A DNA stretch of 64,000 bases. Source: Thioalkalivibrio sp. XN8. GTDB taxonomy: Bacteria > Pseudomonadota > Gammaproteobacteria > Steroidobacterales > XN24. A program made the position numbers and the translations under genes. Below are positions 39,028-47,795 of this stretch, one piece after another. The stretch covers positions 1-64,000 of the forward strand of contig NZ_JAALFH010000034.1 of NCBI RefSeq assembly GCF_011058255.1. The letters run 5' to 3'. Under the pieces are notes generated by a model, which was not told the origin of the DNA, did not search any database, and saw only the letters and a program-made list of their open reading frames with translations. Position 1 is the first letter of the stretch. Every line of letters starts with the position of its first letter.

Positions 39028-39344
39028 CGGCCGTGTGGCACGCGATCGTGGTGGCGCTGGCGCTGTTCGGCGCGGCCTTCTTCCTCGCCGGCACGCTCGG
39101 GCTGTTGCGCCTGCCGGACTTTTATACCCGTGCCCACGCCGTCTCCAAGTGCGACACCGTCGGCGCCGGCTCGATCCTGCTGGCGTTGGCGCTGTATGTC
39201 GCGCCGCAGCCGGAGGCGCTGAAGATCCTGTTGCTGCTGTTGCTCGTGCTGCTCTCCAGCCCGACCTCCTGCCACGCGCTGGCGCACGCCGCGCATCACA
39301 CCGGGCTCGAGCCGCGCGAGCCGCGGGCAGGGGAGCCGTCATGA
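39024..39344 (+). CDS. mrpG: Mrp antiporter subunit G (module 1)
   Basis: 106 residues, three TM helices. Conserved MrpG features: GTLGLLRLPDFYTRAHA and KCDTVGAG, then SSPTSCHALAHAAH. In the family these residues line the interface with MrpF and the MrpA-like part. Translation is coupled on both sides through ATGA overlaps. Confidence 0.92.
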   Translation: MTAVWHAIVVALALFGAAFFLAGTLGLLRLPDFYTRAHAVSKCDTVGAGSILLALALYVAPQPEALKILLLLLLVLLSSPTSCHALAHAAHHTGLEPREPRAGEPS

Positions 39345-39583
39345 GCGCGCTGTTCGACCTGGTGATGCTGGCGCTGCTGCTCGGCATGGCGCTGGCGGTG
39401 GCGCGCACCCGCGACCTGCTCGCGGCGGCGATCCTGTTCTCGGGCTACAGCCTGGTGATGTGCCTGCTGTGGCTACACCGGGGCGCGCCCGACGTGGCGA
39501 TGACCGAGGCGGCCGTGGGCGCCGGCGTCACCACCATCCTGTTCCTGCTCGCCATCGGCCGCACGGGGAGGCGGGAGCGATGA
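39341..39583 (+). CDS. MbhD-like (DUF4040) subunit, module 1
   Basis: 80 residues, two or three TM helices. GYSLVMCLLWLHRGAPDVAMTEA contains the conserved GAPDVAMTEAAVGAG element found in the C-terminal part of MrpA and in stand-alone MbhD (DUF4040). Its presence as a separate gene between G and B is the Mbh-type gene order rather than the classic Mrp one, in which it is fused to MrpA. The conserved Glu in MTEA lies on the proposed lateral ion path. Confidence 0.85.
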   Translation: MSALFDLVMLALLLGMALAVARTRDLLAAAILFSGYSLVMCLLWLHRGAPDVAMTEAAVGAGVTTILFLLAIGRTGRRER

Positions 39584-40299
39584 GGCGCCTGTTGACCGCA
39601 CTGGCGCTGGCGATCGTGGGGGCCGTCATGCTGGCCGGCCTGGCGGGCCTGCCGCGGCCGGGCGATCCCGCGGCGCCCGTGCACACGCACGTGGCGGCCC
39701 ACATCGTGGCTCATGGCGTCGAGGACACCGGTTCCCGCAACCTGGTGACGGCCGTGTTGCTGGCCTACCGGGCCTACGACACCTTCGGCGAGGTGGTGGT
39801 GATCTTCGCTGCGCTGGCCGCCGTCATGGTGGTGCTGGCGCCGGCCGCCGCCCCGCCGCCGGGAAAGACCGCGCCGCCCCCGTCGCCCGCTCCCGCGGTG
39901 GCGCCCAGCCCGGTGGTGGGCTTCGTCATCCGCCTGCTGGCGCCGTTCATCGCGGCCTTTGCGGCGCTGGTCCTCTGGCACGGCGAAGCCCTGCCGGGCG
40001 GCGGCTTCCAGGCCGGCGTCATCCTCGGGGCGTTGCTGGTGCTGTTGAGCGTGGTGATGGGCCGGGGGCTGGAGCAGCCGCTCGTCCCCGCGGCGGCCGC
40101 GCGCTGGCTGCAGGCGGCCGGGCCGCTCGCGTTCGCGGCGGCGATGCTGATCGGCCTCGCCGGCGCCGGGGCCGTGCTCGGGCTGCCGGCCGAGCCGGCC
40201 TGGGGCCGCCATGCCGTGCTGCTGCTGCTGGAGCTGGGCATCGGGCTGGGCGGCGCGGCCATCATCCTCGGTCTCTACCTGCAGATGCGGGGGCACTGA
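39580..40299 (+). CDS. mrpB: MrpB subunit (MbhE-MbhF fusion type), module 1
   Basis: 239 residues. The N-terminal third resembles MbhE (NLVTAVLLAYRAYDTFGEVVVIF). A Pro/Ala-rich linker (residues ~90-105) joins it to the MrpB/MbhF domain, with WHGEALPGGGFQAGVILGA. About seven TM helices in total. MrpB contributes to the ion-translocation path between MrpA- and MrpD-like subunits. Starts in an overlap with the previous stop (ATGA). Confidence 0.88.
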   Translation: MRRLLTALALAIVGAVMLAGLAGLPRPGDPAAPVHTHVAAHIVAHGVEDTGSRNLVTAVLLAYRAYDTFGEVVVIFAALAAVMVVLAPAAAPPPGKTAPPPSPAPAVAPSPVVGFVIRLLAPFIAAFAALVLWHGEALPGGGFQAGVILGALLVLLSVVMGRGLEQPLVPAAAARWLQAAGPLAFAAAMLIGLAGAGAVLGLPAEPAWGRHAVLLLLELGIGLGGAAIILGLYLQMRGH

Positions 40300-40300
40300 C

Positions 40301-40651
40301 ATGGACGGCGGCTGGCAGCATCTCGACTACTTCGCCTTCGTCGCGCTGTTCTGCATCGGCCTCTATGTCGTGCTGGCCAAGTCGAACCTGGTGAAGAAGC
40401 TGCTCGGGCTGAACATCATGGAAACCTCGGTGTTCGCCTTCATCGTGACTTCCGGCATGGTGGACGGCGGTACCGCGCCGGTGGTCGGGCCCGGCATCGA
40501 CGCCCCCTTCGCCAGCCCGCTGCCCCATGCCCTGATCCTCACCGGCATCGTGGTCGCGGTCAGCATCACCGCGCTGGCGCTGGCGCTGATCGTCGAGATC
40601 AAGCGCCAGTGCGGCACCATCGAGGCGGACGAGCTCAAAGGGGCGGAGTGA
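40301..40651 (+). CDS. mrpC: Mrp antiporter subunit C (module 1)
   Basis: 116-residue NuoK-like subunit with three TM helices. Seen: KKLLGLNIMETSVFAFIV and DPLPHALILTGIVVAVSITA-like sequence (SPLPHALILTGIVV). The family is homologous to complex I NuoK. One base separates it from mrpB, and its stop overlaps the mrpD start by one base. Confidence 0.92.
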   Translation: MDGGWQHLDYFAFVALFCIGLYVVLAKSNLVKKLLGLNIMETSVFAFIVTSGMVDGGTAPVVGPGIDAPFASPLPHALILTGIVVAVSITALALALIVEIKRQCGTIEADELKGAE

Positions 40652-42126
40652 TGGAGCACCTGCTGCCCCTGGCGGCCGCGCTGCCCCTGGTCGCGGCGGC
40701 CCTGCTGCCGGCGGTGGCCTGGCGCCGCCCGGATGCGGCCTGGGGCTGGGCGGTGGCAGTGGGCGCCGGCCTGCTCGGGATCGTGGGCCTGCTGCTGCGC
40801 CGGCTGCTGCAGGATGGGCCGTTCTCCTACGCGGTCGGGGGCTGGGCGCCGCCCTGGGGCATCGAGCTGCGCTTCGATGCGCTGAGCGCCTTCAGCCTGG
40901 GCATCGCGCTGGTCGGCGTGGCGGTGCTGGTGTTCAGCGGCCGCTATGCGCAGGCCGCGGTGCCGCCGCAGCGCCGGGCCTGGTACTACAGCCTGTTGCT
41001 GGTGAACCTCGGCGGGCTGGTCGGCTTCGCCTGCGCCGCCGACCTGTTCAACCTGTTCGTCTGCATGGAGCTGGTCTCGGTCTCCAGCTATGCGCTGGTG
41101 GCGGCGGGCGGGGGCCGGATCGCAGCGCTGGCCGCCTTCAAGTACCTCGTCGCAGGCGCGGTGTCGTCGCTGCTGGTGCTGTTCGCCGTCGGCATCCTCC
41201 ATGCCCTGACGGGCAGCCTGAACATGGCCGACGTCGCGCTGCGGCTGGCGGACGTGGAGGCGCGCGGGCCGGTGCTGCTGGCGCTCGGCGCGCTGACGGC
41301 GGGCTTCATGGTCAAGGCGGCGCTGTTCCCGCTGCACCTGTGGCTGCCGGACGCCCACGCCAGCGCGCCCAGCCCGGTCAGCGCCGTGCTCTCCGCGCTG
41401 GTGGTGAAGCTGGGGGTGCTCGGCCTGGCGCGCGTGCTGCCGCTGTTCGCCGGGCTCGACTGGCTGGTGCTGGCGCCGCTGCACGAGGGCCTGGCCTGGC
41501 TGGGCGCCATCGCCATCGTCGCGGGCGCGCTGGCGGCGCTGCTGCAGGAAGACCTGAAGCTGATGCTGGCCTACTCCACGGTTTCCAACATCGGCTACAT
41601 CGTGCTCGGCCTCGGCCTGGCGACGCCGCTGGCGATGACGGGCGGCCTGGTGCACGTGTTCTACCACGCGCTGATCAAGGCCACGCTGTTTCTCGCCGCC
41701 GGCGCCATCATCCACCAGGCCGGCTTCCGCACGCTGCGGGACCTGCGGGGCGTCGGCCGGGCCATGCCGTGGACCGGCGTCGCGCTGTCGCTGGGCGTGC
41801 TGGCCATCGTCGGCCTGCCGCCGACCGCCGGCTTCCTGGGCAAGTGGTACCTCCTGCTGGGCGCGCTCGAGGCGGGCCGGCCCGGCTTCGCCGTGGCGCT
41901 GCTGGCCGGCGCCCTGCTGATCTTCGTCTATTACCTGCGCATCCTGAACGCCTTCTACTTCCGCGCCCCGCTGCGGGAACAGATCCTGGCGGTCCGCGAG
42001 GCGCCGTTGTCCATGCTGCTGCCGGTCATGGCGCTGGCGCTGCTGTGCCTGCTCGGCGGCCTGTTCGGCAGCGGTCCGGTCGCGCTCGCGGCGCTGGCCG
42101 CCGCGCGCCTGGCAGGCGGAGGCTGA
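40651..42126 (+). CDS. mrpD: Mrp antiporter subunit D (module 1)
   Basis: 491-residue antiporter-like subunit with about 14 TM helices (Proton_antipo_M family). All key charged residues are in place: the TM5-type Glu in FVCMELVSVSSYAL, TM7 Lys in GFMVKAALFPLH, TM8 Lys in ALVVKLGVLG and the TM12 Lys in GFLGKWYLLL. It therefore looks capable of proton or cation conduction. It sits at the MrpD/MbhH position, directly after mrpC. Three further antiporter-like genes follow, which is unusual. Confidence 0.93.
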   Translation: MEHLLPLAAALPLVAAALLPAVAWRRPDAAWGWAVAVGAGLLGIVGLLLRRLLQDGPFSYAVGGWAPPWGIELRFDALSAFSLGIALVGVAVLVFSGRYAQAAVPPQRRAWYYSLLLVNLGGLVGFACAADLFNLFVCMELVSVSSYALVAAGGGRIAALAAFKYLVAGAVSSLLVLFAVGILHALTGSLNMADVALRLADVEARGPVLLALGALTAGFMVKAALFPLHLWLPDAHASAPSPVSAVLSALVVKLGVLGLARVLPLFAGLDWLVLAPLHEGLAWLGAIAIVAGALAALLQEDLKLMLAYSTVSNIGYIVLGLGLATPLAMTGGLVHVFYHALIKATLFLAAGAIIHQAGFRTLRDLRGVGRAMPWTGVALSLGVLAIVGLPPTAGFLGKWYLLLGALEAGRPGFAVALLAGALLIFVYYLRILNAFYFRAPLREQILAVREAPLSMLLPVMALALLCLLGGLFGSGPVALAALAAARLAGGG

Positions 42127-42129
42127 GCG

Positions 42130-43617
42130 ATGGAAGTCCTCGACATCCGGGTCGTGCTGGCGCCGGGCATCTCGCTGCTCTGCGCCCTGCTGGTGTTCGT
42201 GCTGGGGCGTCATGACGGCTGGCGCGCCACCTTCACCCTGGGCGCGGCGCTGATCAAGCTGGTCCTCATCCTGACGCTGCTGCCGGGCAGCCTCGAGGGC
42301 GTGGTGTACGTCTACCGCGCCTTCGACTTTCCGCCCGGCATCGGCATCGCCTTCCGGGTGGACGGGCTGGGCATGTTCTTCGCCCTGGTGTCGTCCACGC
42401 TGTGGGTGCTGACGACCATCTACGCCATCGGCTACATGCGCGACCAGCACGACCGCGTGCGCTTCTTCGGCTTCTTCGCGCTGTGCGTGTCGACTACGGT
42501 GGGCATCGCCTTCGCCGCCAACCTGCTCACCCTGCTGCTGTTCTACGAGCTGCTCACTATCTGCACCTACCCGCTGGTGATCCACGACGAGACCCCGGCG
42601 GCGCTGAAGGCCGGGCGCAAGTACCTGGCCTACACGCTGGCCGGCGGCGCCCTGATCCTGCTCGGCACGGTGCTGGTCCAGCACCTCGCCGGCAGCCTGG
42701 CTTTCGGGACCGGCGGGCTGCTCGCCGGCGCCGCGGGCCAGCCGCTGCTGCCGCTGGCCTTCGTGGCGCTGGTCGCCGGCTTCGGCGTCAAGGCCTGCCT
42801 GATGCCGCTGCACGGCTGGCTGCCCACCGCGATGGTGGCGCCCACGCCGGTGAGCGCGCTGCTGCACGCGGTGGCGGTGGTGAAGGCGGGCGTCTTCGGC
42901 CTGCTGCGCGTGATCTACGATGTCTTCGGCGTCGAGCTGCTGGCCGGGCTCGGCTACACCAGCTGGCTGGCGGCGCTGGCCGCCTTCACCATCCTGGCCG
43001 CCTCCTTCGCCGCGCTCGCCCAGGTGAACTTCAAGCGGCGGCTCGCCTGGTCGACCATCAGCCAGCTGTCCTACATCGTGCTCGGCGCCGCGCTGCTGAC
43101 GCCCTTCGCCGCCCTGGCGGCGATCGTGCACATCGCCAACCAGGCCTTCGCCAAGATCACCATGTTTTTCGTCGCCGGCGCCGTCGAGCGCACCACCGGC
43201 CGCACCGAGTTGCGCGAACTCACCGGGCTGGGCCACGTCATGCCCTGGACCATGACCGCCTTCACCATCGCCGCGCTGAGTTTCGTCGGCGTGCCGCTGT
43301 TCGCCGGCTTCGTCACCAAGTGGTACCTGTCGCTCGGCGGGCTGCAGGCGGGCGCCTGGTGGGTGGTGCTGCTGATGCTCGCCAGCGCGCTGCTGAATGC
43401 GGCCTACTGGCTGCCGGTGGTCTACCGGGCCTGGTTCCAGCCGCCGCGCGGGCTGGAGCCGGGCGTCCGGGAGGCGCCCCTGCTGTTGCTCGCGCCGGCG
43501 CTGGTCAGCGCCGCCTACGTGCTGCTGCTCGGCGTCAGCACGCGCGTGCCCGGGATGCCGTTCTCGCTGGCCGAGGCCGCCGTCCGCTTCGTCTCCGGCA
43601 TCGGGGCCGCGCCATGA
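42130..43617 (+). CDS. Second antiporter-like (NuoL/M-type) subunit, module 1
   Basis: 495 residues, about 14 TM helices, Proton_antipo_M family. Key residues are intact: Glu in LLLFYELLTICTYPLV, Lys in GFGVKACLMPLHGW, Lys in HAVAVVKAGVFG and Lys in GFVTKWYLSL. GMFFALVSSTLWVLTTIYAIGYM and the HxxPxAxKAGRKY segment resemble MrpA/NuoL-type subunits. It could take the place of MrpA, which is otherwise absent. Three bases after mrpD. Its colinear counterpart in module 2 is at 52398-53891. Confidence 0.9.
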   Translation: MEVLDIRVVLAPGISLLCALLVFVLGRHDGWRATFTLGAALIKLVLILTLLPGSLEGVVYVYRAFDFPPGIGIAFRVDGLGMFFALVSSTLWVLTTIYAIGYMRDQHDRVRFFGFFALCVSTTVGIAFAANLLTLLLFYELLTICTYPLVIHDETPAALKAGRKYLAYTLAGGALILLGTVLVQHLAGSLAFGTGGLLAGAAGQPLLPLAFVALVAGFGVKACLMPLHGWLPTAMVAPTPVSALLHAVAVVKAGVFGLLRVIYDVFGVELLAGLGYTSWLAALAAFTILAASFAALAQVNFKRRLAWSTISQLSYIVLGAALLTPFAALAAIVHIANQAFAKITMFFVAGAVERTTGRTELRELTGLGHVMPWTMTAFTIAALSFVGVPLFAGFVTKWYLSLGGLQAGAWWVVLLMLASALLNAAYWLPVVYRAWFQPPRGLEPGVREAPLLLLAPALVSAAYVLLLGVSTRVPGMPFSLAEAAVRFVSGIGAAP

Positions 43618-45101
43618 CCGGCCGCGCCGACCTGCTGCCGCTGCTGGCCGTGGCCCTGCCGCTGCTCGGCGCAGTCCTGGCCTGGCCGGCCCGGCGGCTC
43701 GGCCGCAACGGACGCTTCGTGTGCCTGCTCACGCTTGCCGGGCTGGCGACGGCCGTCGCGCTGGCGCTGGTGGCCGTCGTGCTCGCCGGCGCAGAGCCCG
43801 GCCTGGCCGTGCTGCGCTTTACTCCGCAGGCGACGCTGTACCTCAGGGTGGACGCCCTCGGCGCGCTGTACGGCGCGACCGTCTCGCTGCTGTTTTTCCT
43901 GGCGCTCTGCTATTCGTGGGGCTACCTCCGGGGCGATCCGCACGAAAGCCGCTACCTCGCGTTCTTCATGGCCGCCCACGGCTGGCTGCTGGGCGTGGCC
44001 TACGCGGGGAATCTCCTCACGCTGCTGGTCTTCTACGAGCTGTTCTCGATCCTCGCCTATCCGCTGGTGGTGCACGAGGAGACGCCTGCCGCGCTGCGCG
44101 CCGGCACCAAGTACATCGTCTACATCCTGCTCGGCGGCACGCTGGTCCTGCTGGGCGTGATCCTGTGCTTCTACCTGGCCGGCGACCGGCCGTTCGCGCC
44201 GGGCGGGATGCTGGCGCCGGACGCCGATCCCGCGCTGCTGCGGGCGGCATTCTGGTGCCTGGTGGCGGGCTTCGGCGTGAAGGCGGCGGTGATGCCGCTG
44301 CACGGCTGGGTGCCCGACGTGCACCCGGCGGCACCGGCGCCGTTCTCCGCGCTCCTGTCGGGCGTGATGGTGGCGGCCGGCGGCTTTGCCATCATGCGGG
44401 TCGTGTTCGAGGTCTTCGGCGCCGGGCTGGCGGCGACGCTGGGCGTGCTGCCGTGGCTGCAGGGGCTGGCCGCCGTCACCGCGCTGCTGGCGGCGGTCCT
44501 CGCGGTGGCGGAGGACGAGCTGAAGCGGCGGCTGGCCTGGTCGACCATCAGCCAGATGGCCTACGTGCTGCTCGCCGTCGCGCTGCTGGCGCCGGAGGCC
44601 GTCGCCGGCGCCATGGCGCACATCACGCATCACGCCTTCCTCAAGGGCGGGCTGTTCTTCTGCGCCGGGCTCCTGGCCACCGGCGCCGGCGTCCGCCATG
44701 TCTCCGCCCTGCGTGGGATGGGCCGGCGCATGCCGCTGACCATGGCTGCTTTCACCATCGCCGCGCTGGGCATCGTCGGGGTGCCGCCGCTCTCCGGCTT
44801 TATCGGCAAGTGGGTGATGGGCGTCGGCCTGGCCGAGGCGGGCCATCCGCTGTACCTGCTGGTGCTGCTGGGCGGCGCACTGCTGGCGGCGATGTACCTG
44901 CTGCCGCCGGTCTGGCTGGCGTACTTCAGCCCGGCGCCGGACGCGCCGCCGCCGCGCGGGCGCGAGGGCCCGCCGGCCATGCTCCTCGCGCTCGCGGCGG
45001 CCACCGCGCTCAGCATCCTGCTCGGCCTGGCCGCGGCCTGGCCGGGGATGCCGCTGTCGCTGGCGCGACGGGCCGTGGCCGCCTTCTTCGGGGGTGGCTG
45101 A
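43614..45101 (+). CDS. Third antiporter-like subunit, module 1 (TM8 Lys missing)
   Basis: 495 residues, Proton_antipo_M family. Glu in LVFYELFSILAYPLV, the TM7 Lys in GFGVKAAVMPLHGW and a TM12 Lys in GFIGKWVMGV are present. The TM8 Lys, found as VVVKAG in its neighbours, is replaced: the segment reads SGVMVAAGGFAIMR. Such a change would be expected to impair the proton path. Overlaps the preceding gene by four bases (ATGA). Its positional counterpart in module 2 (53888-55435) is even more degenerate. Confidence 0.9.
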   Translation: MTGRADLLPLLAVALPLLGAVLAWPARRLGRNGRFVCLLTLAGLATAVALALVAVVLAGAEPGLAVLRFTPQATLYLRVDALGALYGATVSLLFFLALCYSWGYLRGDPHESRYLAFFMAAHGWLLGVAYAGNLLTLLVFYELFSILAYPLVVHEETPAALRAGTKYIVYILLGGTLVLLGVILCFYLAGDRPFAPGGMLAPDADPALLRAAFWCLVAGFGVKAAVMPLHGWVPDVHPAAPAPFSALLSGVMVAAGGFAIMRVVFEVFGAGLAATLGVLPWLQGLAAVTALLAAVLAVAEDELKRRLAWSTISQMAYVLLAVALLAPEAVAGAMAHITHHAFLKGGLFFCAGLLATGAGVRHVSALRGMGRRMPLTMAAFTIAALGIVGVPPLSGFIGKWVMGVGLAEAGHPLYLLVLLGGALLAAMYLLPPVWLAYFSPAPDAPPPRGREGPPAMLLALAAATALSILLGLAAAWPGMPLSLARRAVAAFFGGG

Positions 45102-45103
45102 GC

Positions 45104-47680
45104 ATGGGCATCGACATCGTGCTGCGCGAGCTGCCGCTGCTGCTGGTCTTCGGGCCGATGGCCGCGGCTGCCGTCGTGCCCTGGCTGCAACGCCGCGGGC
45201 CCGGCCTGCGCGACGCCTGGGTGCTGGGAGTGACGGCCGCGACCCTGGCGGGCGTGGTGGCGCTGCTGCTGCAGGACGGCGACGTGCCCGCTGCCGGCGT
45301 GCCGGTCCTGCTGGGGCGGCTGAGTTTCGCCGCCGACGCCTTCGGGCTGCTGTTCGCGCTATTCAGCGCCTTCGTGTGGTTCTGCGCCACGCTGTTCGCG
45401 CTGTCCTACCTCCGTGGCGACGGCCGGGCCGGGCGCTTCCATGCCGCCAGCCTGGTGACCCTGGGGGCGCAGCTCGGCGTGGCGCTGGCCGCCGACCTCG
45501 TGACGCTCTATGTCTGCTTCGAAACCCTCGGCCTGGTGGCGCTGCTGCTGGTGGTCCACCGGGGCACGGCGGAAGCGCGCCGCGCGGCGACCCAGTACTT
45601 CTGGCTCACCGTGCTCGGCGGGATCCTGCTGCTCGCGGGCATCATGCTGGTCGCGGCGCTCGGCGGCGGCGAACTGCAGCCGGGCCGTCTCGCCGGGGGA
45701 GGCGCCACGGCGGCCACGGCGGCGGCGCTGATGGTGCTCGGCTTCGGCGTGAAGGCGGGCATGGTGCCGCTGCACCTGTGGCTGCCGAACGCGCATCCGG
45801 TCGCGCCGCCGCCGGCCAGCGCGCTGCTCTCGGGCGTGATGATCAAGGCCGGCGCCTGCGGCATTTTCCGCACGCTTTACCTGGTCTTCTGGCCTGCGCC
45901 GCAGGCCGGCGGTATCGGGCCGGCTTTCACCGCGCAGCTCGGCCTGGTCGTGCTCTGGCTCGGGATCCTCACCATGGCGGTGGGCGTGGTCATGGCGCTG
46001 GGCCAGCGGGACGCCAAGCGGATGCTCGCCTATCACAGCATCAGCCAGATGGGCTTCATCCTGGCGGGCCTGGGCGCCGGCGCCTTCCTCGGCGCCGAGG
46101 GCGCAAGCGGCGCCGCGGGCGGCCTGATGCACGCGCTCAACCATGCCCTGTTCAAGAGCTGCCTGTTCCTCGGCATCGGCGCGGTGGCGTGGCGCGCCGG
46201 CACGGGCGACATGTACGCCCTGGGCGGCCTGTGGCGTCGCATGCCCGTGACGTTCGTGCTGATGCTGGTCGCGGCTGCCGGGATTTCGGGCGTGCCGCTG
46301 TTCAACGGCTTTATCAGCAAGTGCCTGGTGCACCATGCGCTCACCGCGGCCGAGGTCGCCAGCGGACTGCGCTCGCTGCGGGTGGCCGAGTTCGTCTACG
46401 TGCTGGTCTGCGCCGGCACCGCGGCCTCCTTCATCAAGCTGGTCGGGCTGGTGTTCCTGGGCCGGGCGCGCGGCGAGGCTTCGGCGCGGGCGCGCGAGGC
46501 GCCGGCGCCGATGCTGCTGGCCATGGCGCTGCTGTGCCTGCCGATCGTCTGGCTCGGGCTGGACCCGGCCCCGGTGCTGGGCGGGCTGCTGGCGCCGGGG
46601 CTGGCCGGGGCCGGGCTGGCCGTGGCGGGCCTGCACGAGCACGTGCACCACGGCTTCCTGGTCGCCGGCGACACCATGCTGGCGCTGGCGATGGTCGCGC
46701 TCGGCGCGGTGATCTGCCTGCTCGGCCTGCGGCTGGGCTGGTTCCACTGGCAGCCGCCGCGCTGGCTGGGGCTGGGCTGGTGGCTGCAGCGCGCCGGCCT
46801 CGGCGTGCTGGCCGGAGCGCCCGGCGAGCCCGGCCTGGCAAGCGGGCTGGTCCGGTTCGCCAGGCTCTATGCCCGCTTCGCGCAACGCCTGGCCTGGCTC
46901 GGGCGCCGCGCCGGGCGGCGCTGCATGGGCGCCTTGCGGGGTTTCGACCTGGCCCGGCGCGGGCTGGCGCAAGGCTGGCTGGCGGGCCCGCCCGGTTCCC
47001 CCGGGCAGGCCTTCCTCGAGGCGGCCTGGCTCGACCTGGAACAGGAGCGGCAGCGCACGCTGCGGGCCGCCTGGCAGGCCATCGCGGCAGACTGCGACAC
47101 CCGCGGCGCCGCGCTGGCGCCCCACGAGCGGGAAGCCCAGCTCGCGGCCGGCCGGGCGGTGGCCGGCGCCATGGCCACCGCGTTGTTCGAGCATCGGCTG
47201 GCGGCGCTGACGGCGGCCGCCCGCACGGAAGCGCCCGGGCGGCTGCGCGCGCGCTACCAGGAACTCCATCGGATGCTCGCAGCCTCGCGCCAGGCCGTGG
47301 CCGCCGCGGCGCCGGACCTGGCGGCCACGCGGCGACGCGGCGACAACCTGTTCCGACCCTTGCACGCAGCGTTGGACCCGCTGCTCCGGCGTGAGGCCGC
47401 AGTGCTCGGGGACGAAGCCGCGCACCCGGCTCCCGCCGTGGCGGCACCGGCGGGCGGCATCCGGGGCTGGCTGCTCGCAGTGCTGCGACTCGGTGTCGCG
47501 GAACTCCGCCAGCACCAGGCGGCCTGGCCGCGGGCCGAAGGGCTCGATACCGACCCCGCCGTGCTCCTGGGGCGCTGGCAGCTGCAGCGCTACGCGCGCG
47601 ACATGGGACTGAACGTCGGCCTCGCCGTGGTGTTGATGGCGGCGCTGGTCATCGCCCTCTGGCTGGCAGGTGCGGCGTGA
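45104..47680 (+). CDS. Long antiporter-like subunit with C-terminal extension, module 1
   Basis: 858 residues. The first ~500 are a Proton_antipo_M domain resembling HyfB/NuoL: Glu in YVCFETLGLVALLLV, Lys in GFGVKAGMVPLHLWLP, HPVAPPPASALLSGVMIKAG with the TM8 Lys, and Lys in GFISKCLVHH. Two more TM helices follow, then ~250 Arg/Ala-rich soluble helical residues (about 590-830), ending in one TM helix. The tail resembles a greatly enlarged NuoL-like lateral helix plus final TM; its function is unknown. Last gene of module 1. Confidence 0.88.
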   Translation: MGIDIVLRELPLLLVFGPMAAAAVVPWLQRRGPGLRDAWVLGVTAATLAGVVALLLQDGDVPAAGVPVLLGRLSFAADAFGLLFALFSAFVWFCATLFALSYLRGDGRAGRFHAASLVTLGAQLGVALAADLVTLYVCFETLGLVALLLVVHRGTAEARRAATQYFWLTVLGGILLLAGIMLVAALGGGELQPGRLAGGGATAATAAALMVLGFGVKAGMVPLHLWLPNAHPVAPPPASALLSGVMIKAGACGIFRTLYLVFWPAPQAGGIGPAFTAQLGLVVLWLGILTMAVGVVMALGQRDAKRMLAYHSISQMGFILAGLGAGAFLGAEGASGAAGGLMHALNHALFKSCLFLGIGAVAWRAGTGDMYALGGLWRRMPVTFVLMLVAAAGISGVPLFNGFISKCLVHHALTAAEVASGLRSLRVAEFVYVLVCAGTAASFIKLVGLVFLGRARGEASARAREAPAPMLLAMALLCLPIVWLGLDPAPVLGGLLAPGLAGAGLAVAGLHEHVHHGFLVAGDTMLALAMVALGAVICLLGLRLGWFHWQPPRWLGLGWWLQRAGLGVLAGAPGEPGLASGLVRFARLYARFAQRLAWLGRRAGRRCMGALRGFDLARRGLAQGWLAGPPGSPGQAFLEAAWLDLEQERQRTLRAAWQAIAADCDTRGAALAPHEREAQLAAGRAVAGAMATALFEHRLAALTAAARTEAPGRLRARYQELHRMLAASRQAVAAAAPDLAATRRRGDNLFRPLHAALDPLLRREAAVLGDEAAHPAPAVAAPAGGIRGWLLAVLRLGVAELRQHQAAWPRAEGLDTDPAVLLGRWQLQRYARDMGLNVGLAVVLMAALVIALWLAGAA

Positions 47681-47795
47681 GCCGGTTTCGGAAAATCCCA
47701 ACGCGGGCGGCCGGCGCGCAGGTCATCATGGATACCCAAATGCCTGCGGGGCGCCAAGCCCGTGGGCCGGCCGATGCCAGGGAGGGGGCACCGCC

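Noticed and set aside
40363-43236. Minus-strand open frame of 957 codons
   Set aside because: Antisense to mrpC, mrpD and the next subunit; composition is Gln/Arg/His/Gly-rich without membrane or domain features. Similar long antisense frames at 45359-47701, 36111-38123, 10285-12897 and 644-2743 were rejected for the same reason.
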